This document shows, in pieces, positions 52,580 to 63,700 of a DNA stretch of 64,000 nt. The notes below the pieces were generated by a model, which was not told the origin of the DNA, made no database searches, and was given only the letters and a program-made list of their open reading frames with translations. How positions within the stretch are numbered: position 1 is the stretch's first letter; the number at the start of each line of letters is the position of its first letter. The stretch spans positions 45,764-109,763 of the forward strand of contig JAHBTL010000023.1 of assembly GCA_019638615.1 (NCBI GenBank). Direction: 5' to 3'. This DNA comes from Chitinophagaceae bacterium. GTDB lineage: Bacteria; Bacteroidota; Bacteroidia; Chitinophagales; Chitinophagaceae. A program made the translations under genes and the position numbers.

Positions 52580-53308
52580 TTATCTTAATCCTTGAAACTT
52601 TTGAACATCATCTTTATTAACTAATTCTAAATAACAATCGGCATCGACAAAATATACCTTGCCATCTTGCCGATTTAAAAAACTGCACAATGGCTTTTTT
52701 ACTTTACAGCCGGAAGATATTCGATACTTAATTTTTGTACCATCATTTAAAGTCATCTCAAAAATCCCATTACCGATTTCTTTTAGATTAAACTCCAATT
52801 CTACATCATGCATTAATGCTCCATTCCTTTTTTCTATAGTAGGCATATTTGTAAACTTTATCCCCCTATGAATTCTATCAAACTCAGTTGATTCAAGAAC
52901 AGAAAACAATAGAAAGCTATCTTTACTATTAGACACTTTGATTGTAGCTTCTCCTGGGTAGTTCAATATTGAATAATTCGTGAAATCAAACTTTCTAACT
53001 CCATTTCGCAAATCCATGTTTTCATAGTACACAGTATCGCTTTTGTCTGCTTTTACGTAGTGATAGTGTACACCATGAATATGAGAATATTCCTTTCCAT
53101 CATTTTTAAAAGTGCCAACATAATCAGCCCATACCATTATTGGCTCATCATCTGAACCAAAGTTTAACAATGCTGCTTGCTGTGTCATACCTGCAGGGCG
53201 CTGCAAAGTATCTGTGTTTATTTTTTTATCCTTCATTTCTGTTTGGGCATTGCTGCAACCAAGATTAAATGATAATGAAGATAAAAGTATAATAAAAAGT
53301 TTCATCAT
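52580..53308 (-). CDS. putative immunity lipoprotein of cassette 2
   Basis: This 242-residue protein begins MMKLFIILLSSLSFNLGC, a type II signal peptide with lipobox NLGC near residue 18. The mature domain is mostly beta-strand and polar, with no recognised enzymatic motif; four cysteines are present in total. It starts 28 bases after the orphan RHS cassette 2 stop. By position and localisation it should neutralise the papain-fold-like toxin of that cassette in the envelope. No family is recognised. Confidence 0.75.
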   Translation of the reverse strand: MMKLFIILLSSLSFNLGCSNAQTEMKDKKINTDTLQRPAGMTQQAALLNFGSDDEPIMVWADYVGTFKNDGKEYSHIHGVHYHYVKADKSDTVYYENMDLRNGVRKFDFTNYSILNYPGEATIKVSNSKDSFLLFSVLESTEFDRIHRGIKFTNMPTIEKRNGALMHDVELEFNLKEIGNGIFEMTLNDGTKIKYRISSGCKVKKPLCSFLNRQDGKVYFVDADCYLELVNKDDVQKFQGLR

Positions 53309-53336
53309 ATTACAATTTTAGAATGAGCAGTTATTT

Positions 53337-54335
53337 TTACTTTGGCGGCGGTATTTCGACTCGTTCAACATCATATTCGTCTTCAACATCTTCAATGTTC
53401 CCTACACCATAGAGTGTATTAAAATTCCAATCAATTCCACCTGCCGCACCTACAGCTCTTGCAAATTTTGCACAGTATGTTCCACTATTACAATAATTAT
53501 AGCCACCACTATAGCCGCCAAAAGGAAGATAACCTTCACCCTCTGCACCCCTTGCATATGTCAACATCTTAGCATAGTCAAGATTACTTGCAAGTGCCCC
53601 GACGATTCGTCCATAGCCGGCAAGCAATGGAGAGTTGTGTAGTTTTGTTAGTATTGCAGTAACATTTTCAGCATCAGTTTTGGTAAAATCCCATTTAGGA
53701 ACTTGCAATGCTTTATCATAATTTTTACTTGACCTCACAGCCCCCTCATCTTTCCCTCTTTTTCTTCCGTTAACGTCAGGTCTATCATATCTGCCAAAGT
53801 CAAAATAATTTGTATTGCCTTCTCCATCTATCAACACAATACCAGCATGCCCACCTTTATTAAGTTTACCATCCCCATCACCAAATTTCTTTTCAAACCA
53901 TTTTGCCACTCCTTGATTGGAAGGTATATCAGGGCTTGCATCAGGAAAAGCTACTAATATAGCCTTGCCACTATTTTCGTAAGCTCCCTCATCTTTTAAA
54001 CTTTGATTTACAACATCCCATCCTACTTCATTTCCTTTTTCGTCTTCATAACGCTTTTTATCCCAATTATATGAATAAGGAGCCAGGCCTTCGGGGTCTA
54101 TAAATCTTATAGGATTATCAAACGCATAATTATACGGCGACCATCTTCGCATCTTGTTTGCAAGTGGGTCAACATGCAACCACCTTCCAATCTGCGCATC
54201 ATACATCCTCGCTCCATAGTCGTACCACTCCAACCCACTACCATCACTGAACTCCTGTCTTTGCTCCTCCTTACCGTTGTATTTGTATTTGTTTTCTGCT
54301 ATACCATTTAAAGCCTTTGATGATATCCCCGCCAT
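53337..54335 (-). CDS. orphan RHS C-terminal cassette 2, permuted papain-fold-like tip
   Basis: Residues about 1-85 are RHS-associated core ([50 protein letters not shown]), closely matching the full-length RHS protein. The unique tip (about 90-332) has His163 in [11 protein letters not shown] with YFDFGRYDR nearby, and cysteines 282 and 288 in [14 protein letters not shown]. His before Cys is the order of circularly permuted NlpC/P60-like enzymes. Homology extends upstream of the ATG to the preceding immunity stop ([13 protein letters not shown]), so the start is only nominal. There is no signal peptide or RHS repeat region, so it looks like a silent cassette available for recombination. Confidence 0.78.
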   Translation of the reverse strand: MAGISSKALNGIAENKYKYNGKEEQRQEFSDGSGLEWYDYGARMYDAQIGRWLHVDPLANKMRRWSPYNYAFDNPIRFIDPEGLAPYSYNWDKKRYEDEKGNEVGWDVVNQSLKDEGAYENSGKAILVAFPDASPDIPSNQGVAKWFEKKFGDGDGKLNKGGHAGIVLIDGEGNTNYFDFGRYDRPDVNGRKRGKDEGAVRSSKNYDKALQVPKWDFTKTDAENVTAILTKLHNSPLLAGYGRIVGALASNLDYAKMLTYARGAEGEGYLPFGGYSGGYNYCNSGTYCAKFARAVGAAGGIDWNFNTLYGVGNIEDVEDEYDVERVEIPPPK

Positions 54336-54395
54336 CGTAAGTCCGAACGGATAATAATGCGTCTCTCCCAGGAGCTTTATAGGAAAGAACTGAGC

Positions 54396-55037
54396 TTATG
54401 GATAGTCAAATCCAAATTTGATTTTAACTACTGTATCTTCCTTCAAATTAAACTCCATAAAATAACCAGGTAAATTGTATTTTTTTAAAAATTGCGAAGA
54501 ATTATAGTCGCTTATTCTATATGTTAATATTTCAAAGCCACCTTCTTCACTCATAGTATAACTATCTCCCTTTATTTTTAATACTTCGTATTTTCTGATT
54601 CCTAATTTTAAGTTACTCTCTGTTATGAAATTATTATCAGAAATAGCTTTTATTGTTTTTGTATCAGTATTATATTCAATCATAAACTGGTAAATATCAT
54701 TGTAACCAGAACCGGGGAAGGATATTAAGGTAAGCTTGATTTTCTTGTTTTTATTAGCCAAAGCAAGATGAGGTAATCCTTCTTCTTCAATCATTAAATC
54801 CTTTAAATCACCAATATGCTTCAAAATTGACTCAGGATTAGCTAATTCCAAATCATTAACCTTAACATCTGGAATAACCGTATGAGCTCTGGTTTCTATG
54901 GCGAGTGAATCTCTATCAGTTATACGATCGTAGTTTGGTTTTAAATTATTCTTATTTTTCAGATCGTTACTATTTGTGCTGCTAAGGTTTTTACAACTGA
55001 TTGTAAAAATTAGTATAGTTAATAATAGGAGTTTCAT
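54396..55037 (-). CDS. putative immunity lipoprotein of the full-length RHS toxin
   Basis: This 213-residue protein has a type II signal peptide, MKLLLLTILIFTISC, with lipobox TISC near residue 15, and a Ser/Asn-rich linker. The mature domain is mainly beta-strand and lysine-rich, with no catalytic motif. It starts 11 bases after the stop of the 1531-residue RHS gene and ends just before orphan cassette 2. It is the expected antagonist of the L,D-transpeptidase-like tip, held in the envelope. It is assigned by position; no family is recognised. Confidence 0.78.
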   Translation of the reverse strand: MKLLLLTILIFTISCKNLSSTNSNDLKNKNNLKPNYDRITDRDSLAIETRAHTVIPDVKVNDLELANPESILKHIGDLKDLMIEEEGLPHLALANKNKKIKLTLISFPGSGYNDIYQFMIEYNTDTKTIKAISDNNFITESNLKLGIRKYEVLKIKGDSYTMSEEGGFEILTYRISDYNSSQFLKKYNLPGYFMEFNLKEDTVVKIKFGFDYP

Positions 55038-55048
55038 TCTGCTAAATT

Positions 55049-58000
55049 TTATTCTCCTGAATTTGCCCTTCCATTTCTAGGTCTATTGTAATTGGGATTA
55101 TTTGTGACATTTACATTTACGCTAATACTATTATTGGGATTATTAGCAAAATGATTTCTGACATACCCTCTGAACTTTTGTAACATGTCTGCATTTTCTG
55201 CTAAACCTATGCAGCCCGCAGTTCCTACAGAAGGTACTTGGTCGGGATGTATTCTTAGCTGTGTTCTGTTTAATTCTATATTATCCGACAAATAAACTTT
55301 AAAACCTACTCCATCTCTAACCATCCCACTCTCGGTTGTATTTACTATACTTGAGCCGGTATACTCTCCGTTCGGAGTAGGGCCGAAATCCCAAGGTCCA
55401 CTAATTGCACTTAAGTTTTGTATTTCAGCTTCCACACCATTATTAAAGCCAACTTTCACAGATAGATTCCCTTCCGATGTATATCTATCCCTATTTTCTT
55501 TATCAGTCCCTCCGCTTGCAGTTGCAGTTCCAGTAAAAGACATTGACATTGTGCTTGGTTCTGAAAGTTTTGAAGACAGTAATGAATTAGCAGCCTGTGC
55601 TTCCTGAACATTTGTAGTTGATTGAATAAGCCTTGTCGTGGAACTGCTCATAATTCCGTTGTTGTCATTAATCATATAAACCTTATTAACGTCATTACTA
55701 ACAACCCTATGAACTTCTTGACCTTTCCGATTAAAGTAAATTATATCCTCTGGTGCCATTCCATCCGGATCAATAAATCTAATTGGATTATCAAACGCAT
55801 AATTGTAAGGAGAGTGTCTACGCATCTGATCCGCCATTGGATCCACGGCATGCCACCTCCCTATCTGCGCATCATACATCCTTGCTCCAAAGTCTAACCA
55901 TTCTAAGCCAGAGCCATCACTGAACTCCTTTCTCTGTTCTTCTTTTCCGTTGTATTTGTACCGATTTGCTGGAGCATTGTTTAAAGCCTTGGATGATATT
56001 CCGGCCATCGTCAACCCGAACGGATAATAATGTGTCTCTTCAAGGATAGCGCTCCTGGTATGTATCACCTGCAGGTTGTCAAAGAACACGTTTACAGGGC
56101 TTTCATTGCTCACATAAATATACACATATCCATTCTTCGGCGCTGTTTTATTTGTAAGGTCAGTATGCGTTTTAACAACACTGTTGCCACCAACCCTGCT
56201 GAACCCGCTGCTTATTACCTGGAACCTCTCATCAAAAAATATACAATTGATGTACGCTTTCGGCACTGTGGGCGTTCCCGCTGCATCCGTGGTCTGGTTG
56301 CCAAGTAAAGTATTAATGCCCGATGTGGTGCCCGTAATACCATTGAGCTGCGTTGCGGTTACCCCCCCATGCGCGCCCGCTGCTATGCCGCCTGTGGGTC
56401 CGCCCAGCAGACCCGTTAATATGTCTATTACAGGAATGGCGCTGTTAGCGCCTGCTCCGCCCGTGTTGTTCTGAAAATAATAGCTCTTCCCAAAAATGTC
56501 TATCCGGTCGCCCGCCATTACTTTTAAAGTAATACCCAGTCCCGTTTTGTTGGTTGTGCTGTTGAGCCTGTACAGCTTTGTGCTGTTGGCTGTGGTGTTG
56601 CTGTTGGGATTATTGTTCACCGGGGGATTGCCATTGTGGTTGGGATAATCCGTAATCCCGGTGGCGGCTGGCTTATCTGCTATCTTCGTAGCGTCTATGG
56701 TGTAATAGCTCTTCTCAATATACGCTGCATTCGGGCTGCCGTTTGTATTGATATCGCCTTCAAGGGTGGCGGCGGGGTAGATATCCTGCTTCACCTCATC
56801 GGTCAGCACCATCCTTACATTGCCCAGGTGGTCTTTGAGAAAGTAGTCGTAGGCGAACCCGGTAGGGGTATTCGGGGTGGAGGCATTGTTGTACTGCGCT
56901 CTTATCCTGCCTTCTTCATGGGCGCCCAATTGTAATTTTTCCGTATAGCCCAATGCGGTGTTTAAAGTGGAGTTGCTATAGGCTTTGCTCTCATATACCA
57001 TGCCCCCGAGATACAGCGTGGTGGTGGTGATGCTGCCGGTATAGTTAGTGCCATTATATGGCACGGTGGCGCTGGTCTCCGCCGCTGTTTTCTTCAGCTT
57101 GTTGCCCGCCGCATCGTAGGTATAGGTAATGGTGCCTTTGCCCGTTACTGTAATTACTACCGGCAGGTTGAGATGATTATACGTGATGCTGCTGATGGCT
57201 TTGTTCTGATCTGAGCTGAGATTGCCGTTCACATCATAGGTGTAATCGTTGCCTGTGCCGCTGCTGCCGTCGTTAAAATCTCCCAGCTTATTGTCAGTGG
57301 TTATGGCATCCACTACTTTGAGCAGCTTATTGCTGCTGCTGTTATAGGTATAGGTCAACTGGTCTATGGTGGGAGAGCTGTTGAGCTTCAGCCCTTTTTG
57401 GGTCATGGCGGTGAGATTGCCATTGTAATCATAGGTTATCCCGCTGGTCGAAAAATCAACTCCTGTTCCCGTGCTGAACACCGCACTGGCGCCTGAGCCC
57501 GAAGCGTATTGCCCGAAGACCGCTCCTTTAAGGCGGTTAACGGCATCGTAGCTGAACTTGTACTTGCGGCGATGCTGGTCACCCTCGCTTTTCCACATGA
57601 TGCTGTTGATATTGCCATTGTATTGCTTGGCAGAATAAGTGCCCAGGCTGGGATCTTTATCATAGGCCAGCTCCATGGCAAAATACTGATCGGCATTGAC
57701 GCTGCTCATGTAGCCTTTATTAAGGCTGAGCAGCCAGCCCCGGATATTGTACTGGTATTCCTGCTTTGCCAGCGGGGTGCCCGCCCCTGCCCCGGGCTTG
57801 TTGCCCAGCTTTTGGGCTTTCAGCTGACCCAGCGCATCGTATTCGTTGCTGCTCACCGTGGTATAAGCTGCCGGCAGGGCGTTGCCATTGACATCGGTAT
57901 GCTGTATTTTTTTGCCGGTCTGCAGCAGCCTGCCCAGGTCGTCATAGCTCATGCTGGTAACCACAATGCTGGTTTGCGTCGGTGCGGTGGCTTTTACCTG

Positions 58001-59644
58001 CTTTTGCAATACCACCAGCGGCTGACCCGTCCAGTTATACTGGGTGGTGGTGATATCCGCCCCCCCGGTAAGGTTCTTGCTTTTTTGCTGTATCAGCCTC
58101 GCTTTATCATCATAAATATTGACCGCATAGGTAAAAGTGCCTGTCCCCAATATCTTTACTTCAGTCCAGGTTACCAGTCCCCTGGTTTGGGCAGATGCTG
58201 TTACCTGTTGGGCATAGGCGGGGGCGCTGTTGTAGGTAGTATAAAATCCATAAGTGCCTGTAGTATGGGTATTGTCAATAGTACCGGTCAGCCCGCTGGC
58301 AGAGGGAATGGCGCTGTAATTGTCGTAGCCTGTTCTGGTAAGGTACTCATAGGTGCCGGTAATGGCGGGATAGCTGGTGGAGCCGGAAGCGCTGTTCCTG
58401 TGGGTCTGCGGTATGGTGGCGCTCGTCCACAGTCCTGTTTCTATGGCGCGGTTGAGCGCATCATATTGGGTCACCAGGTATTGGTTGGTCGCTTTGAGCT
58501 TTGCATCCTGGGTCATTACCAGCCGGTCACGGGCATCGTAGATCATATCTGTTTGCCCGGCACCCGGCGCCTGCTTCATGATCATACGGTTGCGCTGGTC
58601 GTACTCATAGCGGAAGCATTGTTCGGCCAGCAGGGTGCTGTTGAGCGCCCAGCCGTTGCTGTTGAGCTTTTTTACGCCTTCGGGCTGTATTACACAGCGC
58701 AGGTTACCCAGGTCGTCGTAAATATAATAGGTGCACAGCCAGTTGGTATGGCTGCTGCCGCTGCCATCATCTGCTGCGGCTGTAAGCTGCGCTTTTTTCA
58801 GCACCACTTTTCCGTCCTTGTCTTTAAACTCTATCACCTGCTTATTGTGCTCATCCACAGCGATGGTTTTATAGAGTGTACCTGCGGTGTAAGCTGCACT
58901 GCTGCTGTAGCTGCCCCAGCTTCCCGTAGTGGGGTAGGTTTCGGTCCATATTCTTACCGCATCGGTGGCGGTATTGGCATAATACTTTATGTTCACGCCA
59001 TGCTTGTCTGCTTCCAAAGCAGCTCCTTCACTGCCTACCCAGTTAGCGCCGGGAGCATAGGTAGTGGCAATGCGGTTGAGGGGCGAGGGCTCGAAACTGG
59101 TTTGGCTGTAAGCCCAGTTCTCACCATTGGCACCGATATTGGTCTCGCCGGCTTGTCCTGCCAGTTGTGTGTTATAGAAGCTTATTTGCTGCTGGAAAGG
59201 GTTGAGCTTGAACAAGCCGTTGTTTTTTGTTGCATCAGTTGCCGTGCTGGCAAAAGGCAGGTATTTAACAGCTTCCCTGCCGAACTCATCATACAGCACC
59301 GGCGCTACCATATCCACCGCAGCGGCTGAGGACAGCGGGTCTGCGGGGTTGGTTACCAGCGATCCCTGTTTTATTACAGTCTGCAGGGGGCGGCCCAGCC
59401 CGTCAAAGTATTGGGTGGTCTGCTGTACATCCCGCAGCGGTCTTGTAATAAGCGTATTGGCATTTTGTTCAGGAGCCTTAGCATCCCAGGTGCGGACCAA
59501 GTTGACTTTGGTGGTGGTGGTATAATTAACAGGAACATTGCGGGGTGATTGCGCCTGGATATAATTGCAGCATAGTATAATGCCAATTACGTTCCGGTAT
59601 CGCATCATGGTCAAATTTCTTAATAGCATATAGAGTAATTTCAT
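55049..59644 (-). CDS. full-length RHS-repeat protein with L,D-transpeptidase-like toxin tip
   Basis: A 1531-residue secreted polymorphic toxin. The N-terminus carries a signal peptide (the [20 protein letters not shown] part, with a second possible start 12 codons upstream) and a DUF6443-like domain ([20 protein letters not shown]). A long RHS/YD repeat shell follows ([29 protein letters not shown]), then the core signature [20 protein letters not shown] and [11 protein letters not shown]. The variable tip (about 1307-1531) includes [19 protein letters not shown] with His near 1466 and Cys near 1478. That spacing and GCIGL fit YkuD/L,D-transpeptidase-like enzymes, so a cell-wall target is likely. 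Confidence 0.9.
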   Translation of the reverse strand: MKLLYMLLRNLTMMRYRNVIGIILCCNYIQAQSPRNVPVNYTTTTKVNLVRTWDAKAPEQNANTLITRPLRDVQQTTQYFDGLGRPLQTVIKQGSLVTNPADPLSSAAAVDMVAPVLYDEFGREAVKYLPFASTATDATKNNGLFKLNPFQQQISFYNTQLAGQAGETNIGANGENWAYSQTSFEPSPLNRIATTYAPGANWVGSEGAALEADKHGVNIKYYANTATDAVRIWTETYPTTGSWGSYSSSAAYTAGTLYKTIAVDEHNKQVIEFKDKDGKVVLKKAQLTAAADDGSGSSHTNWLCTYYIYDDLGNLRCVIQPEGVKKLNSNGWALNSTLLAEQCFRYEYDQRNRMIMKQAPGAGQTDMIYDARDRLVMTQDAKLKATNQYLVTQYDALNRAIETGLWTSATIPQTHRNSASGSTSYPAITGTYEYLTRTGYDNYSAIPSASGLTGTIDNTHTTGTYGFYTTYNSAPAYAQQVTASAQTRGLVTWTEVKILGTGTFTYAVNIYDDKARLIQQKSKNLTGGADITTTQYNWTGQPLVVLQKQVKATAPTQTSIVVTSMSYDDLGRLLQTGKKIQHTDVNGNALPAAYTTVSSNEYDALGQLKAQKLGNKPGAGAGTPLAKQEYQYNIRGWLLSLNKGYMSSVNADQYFAMELAYDKDPSLGTYSAKQYNGNINSIMWKSEGDQHRRKYKFSYDAVNRLKGAVFGQYASGSGASAVFSTGTGVDFSTSGITYDYNGNLTAMTQKGLKLNSSPTIDQLTYTYNSSSNKLLKVVDAITTDNKLGDFNDGSSGTGNDYTYDVNGNLSSDQNKAISSITYNHLNLPVVITVTGKGTITYTYDAAGNKLKKTAAETSATVPYNGTNYTGSITTTTLYLGGMVYESKAYSNSTLNTALGYTEKLQLGAHEEGRIRAQYNNASTPNTPTGFAYDYFLKDHLGNVRMVLTDEVKQDIYPAATLEGDINTNGSPNAAYIEKSYYTIDATKIADKPAATGITDYPNHNGNPPVNNNPNSNTTANSTKLYRLNSTTNKTGLGITLKVMAGDRIDIFGKSYYFQNNTGGAGANSAIPVIDILTGLLGGPTGGIAAGAHGGVTATQLNGITGTTSGINTLLGNQTTDAAGTPTVPKAYINCIFFDERFQVISSGFSRVGGNSVVKTHTDLTNKTAPKNGYVYIYVSNESPVNVFFDNLQVIHTRSAILEETHYYPFGLTMAGISSKALNNAPANRYKYNGKEEQRKEFSDGSGLEWLDFGARMYDAQIGRWHAVDPMADQMRRHSPYNYAFDNPIRFIDPDGMAPEDIIYFNRKGQEVHRVVSNDVNKVYMINDNNGIMSSSTTRLIQSTTNVQEAQAANSLLSSKLSEPSTMSMSFTGTATASGGTDKENRDRYTSEGNLSVKVGFNNGVEAEIQNLSAISGPWDFGPTPNGEYTGSSIVNTTESGMVRDGVGFKVYLSDNIELNRTQLRIHPDQVPSVGTAGCIGLAENADMLQKFRGYVRNHFANNPNNSISVNVNVTNNPNYNRPRNGRANSGE

Positions 59645-59667
59645 GGCTTATATTAAACAACAGGCAA

Positions 59668-60270
59668 CTATCTCGGGTTAATATATCCCTGCCTGTTCAC
59701 ATCTGTAATGATTTGCTGGGGTTGTACATCCGCTGCTGTGAGCACGGCTTTTAAAAAAATATCTGATACCTCTTTTTCCAGAACAGCATACAATACCCCC
59801 GACTCGCTGATAACATAATATTGTTCATTACTCAGGATGTCCTTTTCAAAATGTTTGTTTCCGTTTGCCCGGGTCAGCCATTGCAACATTGCTCCCCTAT
59901 CCGAAGATTTATCTTTGCCGGCTTTTATAAGCGCACCGAACCTGGTATTATTAAGGACAGGGTATGCCTTGCTTTCTATGGCTGAGGAGCTGTCTGCGGC
60001 AGAGAGACTGTCTGCATCGATATCTGATGGTAAAATGAGCACTGAAATGCCGGGATATTCAGATTGTATTTTGCCCAGGTAACGTGCCGGTGTTTTTGCC
60101 TGCAGCGCACCGGGGCTTACCACAACAATCAATACCTTTTTACCTTTATAGTCTGACAGATTAGCCAGCTCACCCGAAGCGGAAACAACAGACAGATCAT
60201 AAAAATTGTCTTGCGCCTGCAACCATCCGGAGGGCAGCATAAAAAAAGCACCAATCAATAATATCTTCAT
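59668..60270 (-). CDS. secreted glutathione-peroxidase-fold protein without cysteine
   Basis: This 200-residue protein has a signal peptide (MKILLIGAFFMLPSGWLQAQ). The next part, FYDLSVVSASGELANLSDYKG then KKVLIVVVSPG and GISVLILPSDI, has the layout of glutathione peroxidase/thioredoxin-like proteins. The position of the catalytic Cys is SPG, and no cysteine is found anywhere in the sequence. It lies 18 bases downstream of the 1110-residue RHS-like gene and 23 bases upstream of the full-length RHS gene, so it is in their operon. A non-redox structural or chaperone-like role in secretion is possible, but not shown. Confidence 0.75.
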   Translation of the reverse strand: MKILLIGAFFMLPSGWLQAQDNFYDLSVVSASGELANLSDYKGKKVLIVVVSPGALQAKTPARYLGKIQSEYPGISVLILPSDIDADSLSAADSSSAIESKAYPVLNNTRFGALIKAGKDKSSDRGAMLQWLTRANGNKHFEKDILSNEQYYVISESGVLYAVLEKEVSDIFLKAVLTAADVQPQQIITDVNRQGYINPR

Positions 60271-60288
60271 ATAAGTATGTTTTAATCG

Positions 60289-63200
60289 TTATGGATATAC
60301 TCTTACATCATTACTGCCAGGCAGAATGTCTACACCCAATATATTACCGGAGGTTCCGTATTCATAGAAGCCATTTACCCAAAAACCATAGCTTGTGGTA
60401 CCGCCGCCAACGGGAGTGAAGGTTACATTGTAATTACCTGTAGGAATTTGTGGACTGAGTGTAACATTTGAAGTATTTGCATTTAAGGTATACGTATAGT
60501 CGGCAGACGTACAATTATTATGAAATACAACCGTAAAACTTTTATTGGTAATCAGGTTGCTGGACAGCAGGCTCGCCATAACAGATGCAGTGCACGTTCC
60601 ATTGGCATTGGCATAGTTTTGAGCATTGGCTGTAATATCGTCTTGAGCCAGTGCATTAGCTGCCGGTTGCGTAGTTGCATAATAGGTGTTTGCAGGAACT
60701 GAATATGTCACCAATGAACCCATCTGGCAACCGGTGCAGTTATTCCGCCTCCTGGTCTGGCTTATTGCCAGGTTACCATAATACTCGCAGCTTTCTGTCT
60801 GCCCCTGGTAATTATAGCAATATTTCTTCAGGATATTATTATCATGATCTTTGATCAATACTAACCGGTTAAACGGATCATAATTATAATAGATCGTTCG
60901 TCCCCGCTGATCGGTGGCGGTAGTCATGCCTACAAGCGGCTTATAGGAGTACGTGCTTATAAACGCTGAGGGGGCAAGACCGGACAAAGCCGAGAACAAA
61001 GTACTGCCGGAATAGTTTGCCGCTTTTCCATCCTGGGCGCTGATTTGCGAATAGGCGGCTCCTTTTACCCGGGCCATAGGATATTTGCCCGAAGCATCCC
61101 AGAGATAAGAAGTAATGATACCGTCTTTCCCGGTTGTTTGTCTGACATTGCCATAAGTACCGTAACTATCATAGCTGATCTCAGGGACGGTCCCATACCG
61201 GCTGTCTTTCGTGGTGCCGTTAAAATAGGTGAACCCGGAAAAAGGAGCTGTTATTTCAAGGGAATATCTTTTATCCGGCACATAGCTTGTGCCATTCAGT
61301 TTATAAGTCGTTAGTTGGGCGCCGGTAATATTACTATCGTTAAACCGGACCTGCTCTACCGGAAAGTTCAACATATTTTTAGTAACCATCGTGGCATATA
61401 TGCCCGTATTGATATCCTTCGGATATTTAATCTCCGACTTTATTACAGCGCCATTGCTACTGGTAGTTGTTACGACCGACCTTAATTTTTCGCTATTGTA
61501 TTGATACTGGGTGATCTGCTGGATCGTACTGCCATTCTCATAGCTTGTCTGGGTTTCCTGTTCCAGGTACACAGGAAAAGTATAGACCTCGTAGCTATGT
61601 ATGATGGAAAAGATAAAAGCGCTTCCAAAATAAGAAAGACCGAGCTCCAGTCCCAAACGGCTCATTGCCTGGTCAGCGGTACTTACGATATTTACCACAG
61701 CAACATTTTGAGTATACCTGTTAGGATCTGTTGCATAAGTATAAGTAACCGACTTTTTTAACGTGTTGGTACCGTCATATATTTTCATACCGGATACCTG
61801 TCCTCTTTCCAGGGAGCGGGAAGAACTTTTACCAAGTGAACCTACAAAAGCCATTTGCGGATTGTATGAAAAAACGGAAGAATTAGAAGAATAGACAGAA
61901 TAATAGCTTTCGTTTTGAGTATTATCTCCATCCGGCTTGTCGAGCGGGGAACGCATGGTATATTCTGTATAACTTTTGTCGGCAAGAAATTCTATCACTT
62001 TTGAATAAACCACCGCTGGTTCGCCATCTATGCACAGGGCGTTCAGAGCGCTCCTCCCAAAATAGGGAACCCCGGGCAGCCTGTAAAGGATGCCGCTGCC
62101 GGCAGAGGAGGCATTCGGCGCATTAGGATCGAATGAAGTAACATACCTGTATTTCCTAACCATATCTCCCAATGTTATTTGGGCAATGCGCAATCCTCCC
62201 GCTATTTGGGCCGCTCCAACGTCCTTGTAATAAATTCCGCCAAGCGTCTGTAATCCTTTATAGGAGTAAGCATTGAGCTCATATTCGTATGTCTCAGCAC
62301 CTCCTGTCGGATAGGTGATGGATTGCAATATTCCTGTCTTTGCATAGTACAGGGAAGGCATCCTGGCCGGGTAGGTGACTGTTGGATTCAAATACATATC
62401 CCAAAACGAAGAAACATTTCCTGTGCCTAAAGAAGTTACTTCAGCACCTCCATTATAAAAACCCCAGTAATCAGCGCCAAGAGCTGTGATTTCGTTGGGT
62501 AACTCTGACCTGTTATAATACCCGAAGGAATACGTTCTGTCGTCTACCGTCATTGCATCCAAAAAATAATATCGTTCTGAGACGTATGACGAATAGGTAA
62601 AAGTTGTTCTGCTGATCACCTTATTATCGGGGTCTTTCAATGCTATGCTGTTAATCAGCCTGGGATAACTGGCACTGCCTATTAAATTCTGCGTGACAGT
62701 TGTGGAAGAGAATTGCACCCCTCCTCCGTTGAATCCGATATAATCCAATACCACGGGGCAATTGGCAGACTCATCTGCTGTTTCTGAAGAACCTTTATAA
62801 CGAACAAATGTGGAAGCATTAGGCTGGTAATTAAAACTAATTATCCGGCCGTTGGTTGATTTTATCTCGGTGAGGTACCAGGCATCACATTGATAAGGAG
62901 TTACCGGATGTGGCTCATACGGCTGAGCATTACCTCCCGAGAGTTCCATAGACCCTGCGGTAGTACCAAACGTAAATATAGTTCCATCATTAGCTGTGAG
63001 TTTAAACCCTATACTATTACCAGCTCCCGGCCATGAAATGCCGTCTATTTTTTCAACCGCTACAATATCCTGGGATTGAATTTTGAACACTCCGTCATAG
63101 CCCATTAGAAAATAACCGGTATAACCCAGAAAACTGAACGAGAATACATCCGGGGAATATTCCGTTGTCGGGCCGAAATATTGACCCAGTGCGTCATGAG

Positions 63201-63621
63201 CAGTATATGAGCTTACATTGTTTCTTACATAACTATTGGTAACGGTATTTGCAGCTAAGCTGAAAAATCCGTCCAGTGTTATTCCATTTGCAAGTCTTGT
63301 AAATTCATCGCAAACCCCGTTTTTGGTTCGTGTTATTGCACCCCCTGCTGAAATTCTCCAACCAGCACCCACACTACTGTATGGATTTACAGCTCTTAAT
63401 CCGCCACCGCCAACATAGTTCAATGTAATTGGGATAGTGATTTCCGGAGTTTGTATCTGAGTGATCGGTATAGAAATATTGGCCTGACCTGTATAGTAAG
63501 ATACGGGGCTGAAAACTTCTTGTTTAAAACTATATACCTCAGGGGTTGTAAATGTTTGTCCCGAACAAAAAGTTACCGGTAGCAGATAAGGAATAAGTAA
63601 CCATTTTTTTAGCCTGTACAT
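60289..63621 (-). CDS. secreted RHS-like protein with DUF5977-type C-terminus
   Basis: The 1110-residue protein starts MYRLKKWLLIPYLLPVTFCS, a signal peptide. The N-terminal third resembles the SpvB/TcaC-like part of insecticidal-type toxins (YTGQANISIPITQIQTPEIT, LNYVGGGGLRAVNPYSSVGA). Later parts hold a few RHS/YD-like motifs (RGRTIYYNYDPFNRLVLIKD). Near residue 960 a cysteine-rich segment NNCTGCQMGSLVTYSVPANT leads into a DUF5977-like repeat (QDDITANAQNYANANGTC). It lacks the RHS-associated core and toxin tip, so it is not itself a toxin of this type. It heads the operon with the peroxidase-fold and RHS toxin genes. A role as a carrier or shell is inferred. Confidence 0.82.
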   Translation of the reverse strand: MYRLKKWLLIPYLLPVTFCSGQTFTTPEVYSFKQEVFSPVSYYTGQANISIPITQIQTPEITIPITLNYVGGGGLRAVNPYSSVGAGWRISAGGAITRTKNGVCDEFTRLANGITLDGFFSLAANTVTNSYVRNNVSSYTAHDALGQYFGPTTEYSPDVFSFSFLGYTGYFLMGYDGVFKIQSQDIVAVEKIDGISWPGAGNSIGFKLTANDGTIFTFGTTAGSMELSGGNAQPYEPHPVTPYQCDAWYLTEIKSTNGRIISFNYQPNASTFVRYKGSSETADESANCPVVLDYIGFNGGGVQFSSTTVTQNLIGSASYPRLINSIALKDPDNKVISRTTFTYSSYVSERYYFLDAMTVDDRTYSFGYYNRSELPNEITALGADYWGFYNGGAEVTSLGTGNVSSFWDMYLNPTVTYPARMPSLYYAKTGILQSITYPTGGAETYEYELNAYSYKGLQTLGGIYYKDVGAAQIAGGLRIAQITLGDMVRKYRYVTSFDPNAPNASSAGSGILYRLPGVPYFGRSALNALCIDGEPAVVYSKVIEFLADKSYTEYTMRSPLDKPDGDNTQNESYYSVYSSNSSVFSYNPQMAFVGSLGKSSSRSLERGQVSGMKIYDGTNTLKKSVTYTYATDPNRYTQNVAVVNIVSTADQAMSRLGLELGLSYFGSAFIFSIIHSYEVYTFPVYLEQETQTSYENGSTIQQITQYQYNSEKLRSVVTTTSSNGAVIKSEIKYPKDINTGIYATMVTKNMLNFPVEQVRFNDSNITGAQLTTYKLNGTSYVPDKRYSLEITAPFSGFTYFNGTTKDSRYGTVPEISYDSYGTYGNVRQTTGKDGIITSYLWDASGKYPMARVKGAAYSQISAQDGKAANYSGSTLFSALSGLAPSAFISTYSYKPLVGMTTATDQRGRTIYYNYDPFNRLVLIKDHDNNILKKYCYNYQGQTESCEYYGNLAISQTRRRNNCTGCQMGSLVTYSVPANTYYATTQPAANALAQDDITANAQNYANANGTCTASVMASLLSSNLITNKSFTVVFHNNCTSADYTYTLNANTSNVTLSPQIPTGNYNVTFTPVGGGTTSYGFWVNGFYEYGTSGNILGVDILPGSNDVRVYP

Positions 63622-63700
63622 AAATAAAATATAAACTTGTTATTCAAAATTCCACTTTGCTCTCCCCACCAATGCGGGAGTAGGAAATATATGTTTGACT

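Noticed and set aside
57509-59329. Long plus-strand frame of 606 codons opposite the RHS gene
   Set aside because: It lies fully antisense to a well-supported RHS coding region with clear YD-repeat signatures. Its own translation is low in charged-residue pattern and has no start signals. It reflects the codon bias of the opposite strand.
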